Source: Bacteroidota bacterium (GTDB lineage Bacteria > Bacteroidota > Bacteroidia > Chitinophagales > Chitinophagaceae). From it: a stretch of DNA of 64,000 nucleotides. Location: the NCBI GenBank assembly GCA_030706735.1, contig JAUZNZ010000002.1, positions 124,001-188,000 of the forward strand. The letters are read 5' to 3'. The position numbers and the translations under genes are program-made. The notes beneath the pieces were generated by a model that saw only the letters and a list, made by a program, of their open reading frames with translations, did no database searches and was not told where the DNA came from. Of this stretch, positions 8,176-15,789 are shown one piece after another. Within the stretch, counting starts at the first letter, position 1. Every line of letters begins with the position of its first letter.

Positions 8176-9042
8176 ATGAAAGTCGGATTTGTAAGCATAT
8201 TTGGTAAACCGAATGCCGGTAAGAGCACGCTCCTCAATGCCCTGATGGGTGAAAAACTGGCCATCGTCTCCCCGAAGGTGCAGACCACCCGCCATCGTAT
8301 AAAGGGTATACTCACCGCGGACAATTACCAGGTGATCTTTTCCGATACACCCGGCATCATCGAACCCAAATACAAGTTGCATGAAAAGATGATGCAACAG
8401 GTCCGAAATTCCCTGGAAGATGTGGACCTGGCCCTGTTAATTGTCGATATCAGGGATCATTGGGAAGAGAACGACCGCTTATTTGCGGGTCTGCATCTCA
8501 AGGCGCCGGCCATCGTCGTGCTCAATAAAATGGATGGCCTATCTCCCGAAAAGATCGCGGAAGCCCGCGCATTTTTTGAAACGAAGCCTTATTGCCAAAG
8601 GACATTGGCGATTTCCGCCTTGAAAAAGACGCACGTTCCTGAACTGCTTGACATGATACTCGGGCTGTTGCCGGAAGGCCATCCCTATTTCGACGGGACC
8701 GACCTGACCGACCTGCCTACCAAATTTTTTGTGGGGGAAATGGTCCGTGAAAAGATATTTTTCCTCTACGGCGACGAGATACCCTATCAGGCAACGGTCA
8801 TGGTGCAGGAGTTTAAGGAAACCCCGACCCTTACAAAGATCCGCGCGGACATTATCGTGCAGCGCGAGTCTCAAAAGGGCATCATCCTGGGAGAGGGGGG
8901 CCGCATGATCCGGCAACTGGGTACAGCGGCCCGAAAGGATATCGAGGAGTTCCTGGGACGAAAGGTCTTTCTGGAACTTTTCGTCAAGGCCAGGCCCAAA
9001 TGGCGCGATAATGAGATTTTTCTGAAAGAATATGGATATTAA
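8176..9042 (+). CDS. era: GTPase Era
   Basis: 288 residues, the usual Era length. Era binds the 3-prime end of 16S rRNA and assists 30S maturation. The GTPase domain shows the P-loop GKPNAGKST at about residues 10-18, DTPG (G3) and NKMD (G4). A C-terminal KH domain carries GEGGRMIRQLG and the end FVKARPKWRDNE typical of Era. The frame is open upstream through the tRNA gene to 8020, but the ATG at 8176 gives the canonical MKVGFVSIFG start and lies just after a -7 box. Followed 3 nt later by der, making a two-GTPase ribosome-assembly operon. Confidence 0.97.
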   Translation: MKVGFVSIFGKPNAGKSTLLNALMGEKLAIVSPKVQTTRHRIKGILTADNYQVIFSDTPGIIEPKYKLHEKMMQQVRNSLEDVDLALLIVDIRDHWEENDRLFAGLHLKAPAIVVLNKMDGLSPEKIAEARAFFETKPYCQRTLAISALKKTHVPELLDMILGLLPEGHPYFDGTDLTDLPTKFFVGEMVREKIFFLYGDEIPYQATVMVQEFKETPTLTKIRADIIVQRESQKGIILGEGGRMIRQLGTAARKDIEEFLGRKVFLELFVKARPKWRDNEIFLKEYGY

Positions 9043-9045
9043 TAT

Positions 9046-10356
9046 ATGAGCGGATTTACAGTGGCCATCGTCGGCCGGCCGAACGTGGGAAAGAGCACCT
9101 TCTTCAATCGTCTCCTGGAGCAACGAAAAGCCATCGTGGACGATGTGAGCGGCGTAACCCGCGACAGGCAGTACGGGATCGCAGAATGGAACGGAAAATC
9201 GTTCAACGTGATCGATACAGGCGGTTTCGTGCCCCGGAGTGAGGACGTATTTGAGATCGAGATCCGCAAACAGGTGCTTATTGCCGTGGAAGAGGCCGAC
9301 GCCCTGATCTTCATGGTGGATACCGCAACGGGCATCCTGCCGCTGGACGAGGCCATGGCAGATGTGCTCCGCCGGACGACCAAACCCGTCTTTCTGGTGG
9401 CCAATAAGGTCGACAATAGCGACCGGTTGCTGGAGGCTACCGAGTTCTATAGTCTCGGGTTCGACAATATTTTCTTTCTGTCTTCCATGACCGGTAGTGG
9501 CACCGGTGAATTGTTGGATGCCCTGGTGGACCTGATACAGATCGATCATGCGGTTGCGGAAGACGACGGCCTCCCGAAATTTGCGATCATCGGGCAGCCT
9601 AACACCGGCAAATCTTCGCTGCTGAACGCCCTGATAGGACAGGAACGAACCATCGTAAGCGAGATCGCCGGCACGACGAGGGACACCATCCATACCCGGT
9701 ATAACTTATTCAAAAAGGAATTCGTGCTGATCGATACGGCCGGCATCCGCCGCAAGACGAAGGTGCACGAAGACCTCGAATTCTATTCCGTGATACGGGC
9801 CATCAAAGCGATGGACGAGGCGGATGTCTGCCTGCTCTTGCTGGATGCGACCAAAGGGATCACCGCCCAGGATCTGAATATCTTCAGCCTGGCCGTAAAG
9901 AAGGGGAAAGGCATCGTGCTCCTCGTGAATAAATGGGACCTGGTCGAAAAAGGCACAAATACCGCCAGGGAGGTCGAAAAGGATTTGAAACAACGGCTGG
10001 CGCCCTTCACCGATGTGCCGATCCTCTTTATTTCCGTCCTCGAAAAGACGCGTATATTCAAGGCCATCGAACTGGCGCTGGAAGTGTTTGCAAACCGTCA
10101 GCGCAAAGTGCCGACCGCGAAGCTGAACGAAGTGATGGGCAAGGCGGTGGAGTCCTATCACGCGCCGGTCGTACGGGGTCATGCGTTGAAGATCAAGTTC
10201 ATCACGCAACTGCCTACGCAGGTTCCCTCTTTCGCTTTCTTCTGCAACTACCCGGACGACGTTAAACAACCGTATAAGAATTACCTGGAAAACCAGCTGA
10301 GAGAGCATTTTGATTTCAAAGGGGTGCCCTTGCGGCTCTATTTCCGGAAAAAATAA
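9046..10356 (+). CDS. der: Ribosome-associated GTPase Der (EngA)
   Basis: 436 residues with two tandem GTPase domains, a feature unique to Der. Domain 1 has GRPNVGKST near residue 9 and DTGG; domain 2 has GQPNTGKSS near residue 183 and DTAGIRRK. NKVD and NKWD are the two G4 motifs. A KH-like C-terminal domain ends in FRKK. Der acts in 50S subunit assembly. It is 3 nt downstream of era and surely co-transcribed with it. Confidence 0.98.
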   Translation: MSGFTVAIVGRPNVGKSTFFNRLLEQRKAIVDDVSGVTRDRQYGIAEWNGKSFNVIDTGGFVPRSEDVFEIEIRKQVLIAVEEADALIFMVDTATGILPLDEAMADVLRRTTKPVFLVANKVDNSDRLLEATEFYSLGFDNIFFLSSMTGSGTGELLDALVDLIQIDHAVAEDDGLPKFAIIGQPNTGKSSLLNALIGQERTIVSEIAGTTRDTIHTRYNLFKKEFVLIDTAGIRRKTKVHEDLEFYSVIRAIKAMDEADVCLLLLDATKGITAQDLNIFSLAVKKGKGIVLLVNKWDLVEKGTNTAREVEKDLKQRLAPFTDVPILFISVLEKTRIFKAIELALEVFANRQRKVPTAKLNEVMGKAVESYHAPVVRGHALKIKFITQLPTQVPSFAFFCNYPDDVKQPYKNYLENQLREHFDFKGVPLRLYFRKK

Positions 10357-10372
10357 TAAAAAGATCGCCCAC

Positions 10373-10624
10373 ATGAAACCAACGTTCTTCAACACGGCCG
10401 CCGCCATCTCCATTTTCGCCCTCACGCTGTCTGCCTGTAATGAAAGCAGCGACAAGGCCATCCACGCGGCAGATTCCTCGGTTACAGCCGCCGCCGATAC
10501 CATCAAGACGGCTGCCGACACGGTCATACGGAAAATAGATTCTGCGGCGAAAGATAAACTGGATACCGCAAGGTCCCGGCTGCGCGCAGCCGGCGACACC
10601 CTTAGCCGACGGATCCACAGATAG
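10373..10624 (+). CDS. Small Ala/Asp-rich helical lipoprotein
   Basis: 83 residues. The ATG at 10373 is chosen over the longer open frame (10310) because it gives a lipoprotein signal peptide (MKPTFFNTAAAISIFALTLSAC) and avoids overlap with der. The mature part is a charged amphipathic helix built from degenerate 11-residue units (AADTIKTAADT, IRKIDSAAKDKLDTARS), like YtxH/LEA-type helical proteins. No catalytic motif. It lies 16 nt after der, so it may be read from the era-der transcript. Function unknown; probably a periplasmic or outer-membrane-attached stress-type lipoprotein (inference). Confidence 0.7.
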   Translation: MKPTFFNTAAAISIFALTLSACNESSDKAIHAADSSVTAAADTIKTAADTVIRKIDSAAKDKLDTARSRLRAAGDTLSRRIHR

Positions 10625-10647
10625 GGATCCGTTTCCCGCGACCGGCC

Positions 10648-12861
10648 CTATAGGTCGAATTTCCGGATCACGCGATCTATTTCCCTGCGATACGCTTTCG
10701 CTGCCTCCCGCTCCTGCCGGATAAAGCTGTTGTCTTTCAGGGCGCCGATCACCGTATCCATTTCTTCGGGAGAATCATAGACCATTTTCCTGAAGGGGTT
10801 GGTATAGTCTTTCGCCCTCGAGGTATAGATGCCTTCTGCCATCCATTCCTTCGTGCCGATGCTGTTTTGGAGCAACTCCCGCAAGGCAGCCTTGCCCGAA
10901 CGGCGCAGGTTTGGACCGCCAATGGCCTTGAGCGCAGCCAGGGCATGATGCAGCTTGTCCGTCATATAGGCTTCTCCTTGCTGGGAATAGAAGCTGTGTA
11001 CATCATTCCAATCCCTGATCTTCCCCTGGCGGATCCGTTGAATAAGTTTCTCCAGCTCGGTTTCACGGATGAGCTGCCCTCCCACATTACGCCAGCGGAT
11101 AAGCGCCGGCGATCCGGGCAACGCCTTTTGCAAAGCCGCATGATCAGTGATCTTTTTCGTCTTGATGAATGCGAGCAGCTGCACCGCGGCATGATGGGAG
11201 ATCAGTTCACGAAAGACGCGATAGGCCTGGGGCACCTTGATCAGCCTGAGTTTACGATCGCTGTTCTCGAATCCGTCCGCGAATACCTCGAGTCCCTCGA
11301 TATTTTCTTTTCCTTCTTCGAGCAGGCCCTTGCCGATCCCCGACAGTTCCTCCTCGGTATATTTCTTCTTTTTCCCCTGCGCGTCCACCCAGGCCTTGCC
11401 CGTGAACCGGCAAAATAAGCCGAGGGCGTCCAGCATTTCCCCAATACTGTCCGGAGCCAGGAAATCGTATTCGATGCATTGGGTCCTGTCGGTCCGCTTG
11501 TCCCGATCCACATATTTCCAGGAGTTCCGTGCCAGGGCATACATATTGTGCTGGAACCAGTAAGCAGGCATGATCACCAGCTCATCCTTGCTCGTATCGT
11601 TGCTGACGAGGGCGAAAGGGATCGGAATATTCAATTCCGAAGGATAATCACCCTTGGCCAGGATATTGAAGGATGCAAAGCGGGAATTGTGCTTCAGGCT
11701 GACGCAAAGGCCCGGCCAGAATCCTCTCCCCGCCACGATCTCTCCATCCGGACTGCGGGAGTTGTGATTCGATCCGATGGTTGCCCCGGCGGCCATATTG
11801 CTTTGACCCATGACCAGCGCCGCGCATAGAAACGAATTATTATGGTGCTGTTCGTGCGCGGGAAAGATCAACGAATTCAACACTTCGCAGCAGGAGATCG
11901 TGGAATTGTCGCCGAGATAGGAGTTGATCAGCCGCGCTCCGTACTTGAGCTGAGAATTCGACGCCATGATGAACCGCACCGCCTTCACACCGTAGAAGAC
12001 CCTGCATCCGAAGCCCACGATCCCGTTTACCATCTCGCAGCCCTCTCCAATCTGCGACTTGGCCTGCGCCGATGAATTGATGGTCAGGTTCTTCAGTTTG
12101 TTTGCGCCTTTCAGATAAGCGTCCGTGCCGATCCAAACATCCTTGATGATCTTGCAGTTCTTGATCACCGTGCGGTCTCCGATCTTGCCGTAATATCCTC
12201 TGCGGTCGTCGAATTTCTTTTTCGTGAATTCCGTGAATCGGTCCTGCACCACCTGGTCGTCCCGGAAACGGCTCCATAGCCAGGCATCACCAGGCAGCAT
12301 GCCATTGAACGGGATAATGCTGCGGCCGCCGTTCTCGTTGCAGACCTCGAGCCGGATGCGCACGGCCTCGCTTTCGCCCTCCTTGAGAATGCCATTCCCG
12401 AATTTTGCATAGTCGGTAATGGTGAGCTCATTGGTATTGACGATCATGACGTCGTTACCGATGATATAATGTGATAGATAGTTGGTATTATCGATGGAGA
12501 CATTGTCGCCGAAATCGCAACTGATGATGGTGCTGTTGTAAAGTCCGACCGGTCGGCGCAGGCTGTTGAATTCGAGAAAAAAAGGCTCCAGTTTGCCGAT
12601 CCGGACCAACCCGAAGAACTTGCAGTTCTGCACCAGTTCCGGCGTGAAGGCATCCGAAACAAGGATATCGTTCCAGTTGGACGACGTATTCCGGTTGCGC
12701 ACCAGGACCTCGATCTCGTAGGCCGTAAGTTGCCGGTACCGGATGCCATTCCTGTTCTGCTGGTTGCGGAGGTAGTATTCGTCCTTTCCTTTGGGGAGAT
12801 AACGGGGCTCGATAAAGTTATAGCCCAGGGAGTTGATCGGGCTTTTTTTAATTTCGTTCAT
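10648..12861 (-). CDS. DUF4954-family protein with left-handed beta-helix
   Basis: 737 residues of the DUF4954 family, found mainly in Bacteroidota and spirochaetes. The middle third has hexapeptide-like periodicity (for example STIISCDFGDNVSIDNTNYL, YGARLINSYLGDNSTI, GATIGSNHNS), indicating a left-handed beta-helix as in GlmU-type acyltransferases and nucleotidyltransferases. The C-terminal part is helical. No signal peptide, so cytoplasmic. It starts 6 nt after the glmS stop, so it is translated from the glmS message. The beta-helix plus the glmS link hint at an amino-sugar or sugar-nucleotide role, but no catalytic activity can be assigned from sequence. Confidence 0.85.
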   Translation of the reverse strand: MNEIKKSPINSLGYNFIEPRYLPKGKDEYYLRNQQNRNGIRYRQLTAYEIEVLVRNRNTSSNWNDILVSDAFTPELVQNCKFFGLVRIGKLEPFFLEFNSLRRPVGLYNSTIISCDFGDNVSIDNTNYLSHYIIGNDVMIVNTNELTITDYAKFGNGILKEGESEAVRIRLEVCNENGGRSIIPFNGMLPGDAWLWSRFRDDQVVQDRFTEFTKKKFDDRRGYYGKIGDRTVIKNCKIIKDVWIGTDAYLKGANKLKNLTINSSAQAKSQIGEGCEMVNGIVGFGCRVFYGVKAVRFIMASNSQLKYGARLINSYLGDNSTISCCEVLNSLIFPAHEQHHNNSFLCAALVMGQSNMAAGATIGSNHNSRSPDGEIVAGRGFWPGLCVSLKHNSRFASFNILAKGDYPSELNIPIPFALVSNDTSKDELVIMPAYWFQHNMYALARNSWKYVDRDKRTDRTQCIEYDFLAPDSIGEMLDALGLFCRFTGKAWVDAQGKKKKYTEEELSGIGKGLLEEGKENIEGLEVFADGFENSDRKLRLIKVPQAYRVFRELISHHAAVQLLAFIKTKKITDHAALQKALPGSPALIRWRNVGGQLIRETELEKLIQRIRQGKIRDWNDVHSFYSQQGEAYMTDKLHHALAALKAIGGPNLRRSGKAALRELLQNSIGTKEWMAEGIYTSRAKDYTNPFRKMVYDSPEEMDTVIGALKDNSFIRQEREAAKAYRREIDRVIRKFDL

Positions 12862-12867
12862 AGTATA

Positions 12868-14703
12868 TTATTCCACGGTCACGCTCTTGGCCAGGTTTCT
12901 CGGTTTGTCTACGTCGCAGCCCTTGGCGATGCCAATGTAATAAGCGAACAGTTGAAGGGGGATCACGCTGAGCATGGGAGCGAGAAGCTCGTCCGTCTCC
13001 GGCACGGTCATGTAATCTTCCGCCATTTTGGGGATCACCTCATCGTCCTGGCTGATCACGGCGACCACTCTTCCTTTTCTTGCCCTGATCTCCTGTATAT
13101 TGCTGACGATCTTGTCATGATAGGAATCCCTGGTCGCCACGAATATGACGGGTAGCGTCTCATCGACAAGGGCGATGGGCCCATGTTTCATTTCCGCGGC
13201 CGGATACCCTTCCGCATGGATGTACGAGATCTCCTTGAGTTTTAGCGCCCCCTCCAGCGCAACAGGGAAATTGTAACCCCTTCCCAGATAAAGGGCATTG
13301 GCGTCATTGGCATAGCGGCTCGCCAGCTTCTTGATCGAATCCGCGGCCTTCAGGGCTTCACGCGCCTTCTCTGGGATCGTATGCAATTCGGCCAGCAAAT
13401 GCATATAACGCGTCTGGTCGATGGTGTCTTTTTCTTTCGCGATCTTTAGCGCGATCATGGTCAATACAGCCAGTTGAGCCGTAAATGCCTTGGTGCTGGC
13501 TACGCCGATCTCGGGTCCGGCATGCGTATAGGCCCCTGCATGGCTAAGGCGGGCGATCGAGGATCCCACCACATTCACGACTCCCATGATAAATGCTCCC
13601 TGTTCCTTCGCTTTTTCTATTGCCACGATCGTGTCGGCCGTTTCTCCGCTTTGCGAAATGGCAATAATGACATCTCCATTGTGGATGACCGGATTTCGAT
13701 ACCTGAATTCCGACGCATACTCGACTTCGACGGGGATCCGGCAAAGTTCCTCGAATATATATTCCGCGACCAGGCCGGCATGCCAGCTCGTACCACAGGC
13801 AATAATGATCATGCGGTCGGCATTCCGGAGCTTTTCGATATTATTCTCGACGCCGGCCATCGTGATGATGCCCTTTTCGGCGTCAAGCCTTCCCCGCAAA
13901 CAATCGAAGATCGTCTCGGGCTGCTCGAATATTTCCTTCAGCATGAAATGCTCGAAGCCCCCTTTTTCTATGGCAGCCAGTTCAAGGTCCAGCTTTTGGA
14001 TAAAGGGCGTGATCTTCTCGTTGCCCAGGTTCTTCAGGATCAATTCATCGGCCTTGAGGATGGCGAGCTCATAATCATTCACATAAACCACTTCCTTGGT
14101 GTACTCGATGATCGGCGACGCGTCGGAAGCCAGGAAATGTTCTCCTTTTCCGATCCCGATGACCAGAGGGCTCCCTTTTCGTGCGGCGATGATCGTGTCC
14201 GGATGGTCCTTGTCCAACAGTACGATCACGTAGGCGCCTACAACCCTTCTCAAGGCGATGCGAACGGCTTCTTCGAGGCCGCAATTATTATTCTTTTGAA
14301 TATCCTCGACGAAATTCAATAATACTTCCGTATCGGTGTCGCTTTGAAAGCTATATCCCTTCTTTATCAGTTCGTTCTTGAGCTGCGCATAGTTCTCGAT
14401 GATCCCATTGTGGATCATGGCCAGCCTTCCGCTCGCCGAGCTATGTGGGTGGGCATTCCGGTCGCTCGGTTCTCCATGTGTCGCCCAGCGGGTATGCCCG
14501 ATGCCGGCATGGGCATGAACATCCTGGCCTACAAGGCTCTCTTCCAGCTCGGCCACCTTACCCTTTTTCTTGTATACCCGCAGATCGTCATTCAGCAAGG
14601 CGACGCCTGAACTGTCATAGCCCCGGTATTCGAGACGTTTTAAACCTTTTAAGATCAGGGGATAGGCTTCGCGGGGGCCAATATAAGCAACGATTCCGCA
14701 CAT
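12868..14703 (-). CDS. glmS: Glutamine-fructose-6-phosphate aminotransferase (isomerizing)
   Basis: 611 residues. Converts fructose-6-phosphate plus glutamine to glucosamine-6-phosphate, the entry step to UDP-GlcNAc for peptidoglycan and lipopolysaccharide. The N-terminus MCGIVAYIG provides the Ntn nucleophile Cys2 of the glutaminase domain, with HTRWATHG further on. Two SIS domains follow (CGTSWHAG, SQSGETADT, STKAFTAQ), and the end DKPRNLAKSVTVE is the conserved synthase tail. No glmS ribozyme-like element was recognised in the 135-nt upstream gap. DUF4954 follows 6 nt downstream. Confidence 0.98.
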   Translation of the reverse strand: MCGIVAYIGPREAYPLILKGLKRLEYRGYDSSGVALLNDDLRVYKKKGKVAELEESLVGQDVHAHAGIGHTRWATHGEPSDRNAHPHSSASGRLAMIHNGIIENYAQLKNELIKKGYSFQSDTDTEVLLNFVEDIQKNNNCGLEEAVRIALRRVVGAYVIVLLDKDHPDTIIAARKGSPLVIGIGKGEHFLASDASPIIEYTKEVVYVNDYELAILKADELILKNLGNEKITPFIQKLDLELAAIEKGGFEHFMLKEIFEQPETIFDCLRGRLDAEKGIITMAGVENNIEKLRNADRMIIIACGTSWHAGLVAEYIFEELCRIPVEVEYASEFRYRNPVIHNGDVIIAISQSGETADTIVAIEKAKEQGAFIMGVVNVVGSSIARLSHAGAYTHAGPEIGVASTKAFTAQLAVLTMIALKIAKEKDTIDQTRYMHLLAELHTIPEKAREALKAADSIKKLASRYANDANALYLGRGYNFPVALEGALKLKEISYIHAEGYPAAEMKHGPIALVDETLPVIFVATRDSYHDKIVSNIQEIRARKGRVVAVISQDDEVIPKMAEDYMTVPETDELLAPMLSVIPLQLFAYYIGIAKGCDVDKPRNLAKSVTVE

Positions 14704-14766
14704 AGATAATAGGTTTACAGTAAATGCACCGGCAATATTATAAAATTAATTCCATCTGCTGTCAAT

Positions 14767-14792
14767 AAAAACGCCCTCCTGAAAAGAGGGCG
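14767..14792 (-). terminator. Terminator for the Gly/Tyr-rich protein gene
   Basis: On the minus strand, CGCCCTC, a 7-nt loop, GAGGGCG, then five T residues (14771 down to 14767). It lies 46 nt beyond the stop of the gene at 14839 and upstream of glmS, isolating the two. Confidence 0.85.
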
Positions 14793-14838
14793 GTCCGGCG
14801 ATTGGCCATTATAGGGCTTTTAACTTATTATCATCTGC

Positions 14839-15681
14839 TCAATTGGAATAGTTCCTGCTTTTCCAGTATCCATCGATGTAGACCCACCCGTCATTTGTGT
14901 TTTTCCAATGCCCCTTGACCCATACCCTTTCCGTCCCGGCCTGCGCGGTTGACGAATAGGTTCCCGGCTGATTATTGGTGCCCGGCCTGTTGGATAGGGT
15001 CGTATCGTGCTCATGGTAATTAGGCTGAGGCTGGTCGGGAGTTGCGTCCGGCGCCGGATTGTTGCCACGCGGAGCAGGGCTGTCATCATACGGATCGGGC
15101 CGATCGGGGGAATCATAATAATCGTATCCCGGAGCGTAAGGTGATCCGTAATAGGGATACGGGGGATAATATCCGGGATAATATCCATACGGGTAGCCAT
15201 AGCCATAGTATGGCCAGCCTAAACCAAAACCCAATCCTATTCCGAGGCCGAATCCAAATCCGCCATAGTAAGGCCAATTATACCCGCCTCGATAATACGC
15301 TCCGCCACGATAATAGCCGCCTCCGTGGTAATACCCCCCTCCGCGGCCTGCATAATATCCTCCGCGAGCGCCCGACCCGTAAAAGCCGCGCGAACCGGAC
15401 GAAAAGCCGCGTCGTCCGCCAAAGCCGGCCGACACCCGTCCGCCGGACCCGCGCATAGCGCCGCCTCCCCGCATAGCGCCGCCTCCGCTGAAGCCCCGGG
15501 AACTTCCGGCGTGAAAGCCCCCGCCGCCCCTCGATCCGCCGCCAAAGCCGCCTCCACCGCGCCCCCCGCGCTGCGCGAAACCTGAAAGGCCGGCCAATAA
15601 CAAAAAGGATAATAGGTAGGCTGATTGACGCCTGATGGCCCGATAGGAGGGCCCGGGGTTGGTAAGGATTTGCGATCTCAT
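14839..15681 (-). CDS. Secreted Gly/Tyr-rich low-complexity protein
   Basis: 280 residues. A hydrophobic N-terminal signal (LLSFLLLAGLSGFAQ) is followed by an RGGRGGGG-type Gly/Arg/Ser tract (about residues 38-95), a Gly/Tyr tract (YYHGGGYYRGG), a Tyr/Pro/Gly tract, an acidic Pro-rich linker, and a C-terminal WVKGHWKNTNDGWVYIDGYW segment. The last element resembles the Trp-Gly-Trp (YXWGXW) repeats in exported proteins. Probably a surface or matrix structural protein; no enzyme motif. Monocistronic, with its own terminator at 14767. Codon choice is skewed by the composition, so frame bias alone is not informative. Confidence 0.7.
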   Translation of the reverse strand: MRSQILTNPGPSYRAIRRQSAYLLSFLLLAGLSGFAQRGGRGGGGFGGGSRGGGGFHAGSSRGFSGGGAMRGGGAMRGSGGRVSAGFGGRRGFSSGSRGFYGSGARGGYYAGRGGGYYHGGGYYRGGAYYRGGYNWPYYGGFGFGLGIGLGFGLGWPYYGYGYPYGYYPGYYPPYPYYGSPYAPGYDYYDSPDRPDPYDDSPAPRGNNPAPDATPDQPQPNYHEHDTTLSNRPGTNNQPGTYSSTAQAGTERVWVKGHWKNTNDGWVYIDGYWKSRNYSN

Positions 15682-15789
15682 GCTGGATGCTTTTATTCCC
15701 TTGAAGTTACGAATAAAGTCATGGATAATCCAGCCTCCAACGGCAGATTACAAGCCTTTAACAAATCCGTGCCTTCCCCTTTTCCTGCC

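Noticed and set aside
8539-10599. Long minus-strand frames of 297-384 codons opposite era and der
   Set aside because: Mirror frames of strongly coding GC-rich genes; residues show no family motif.
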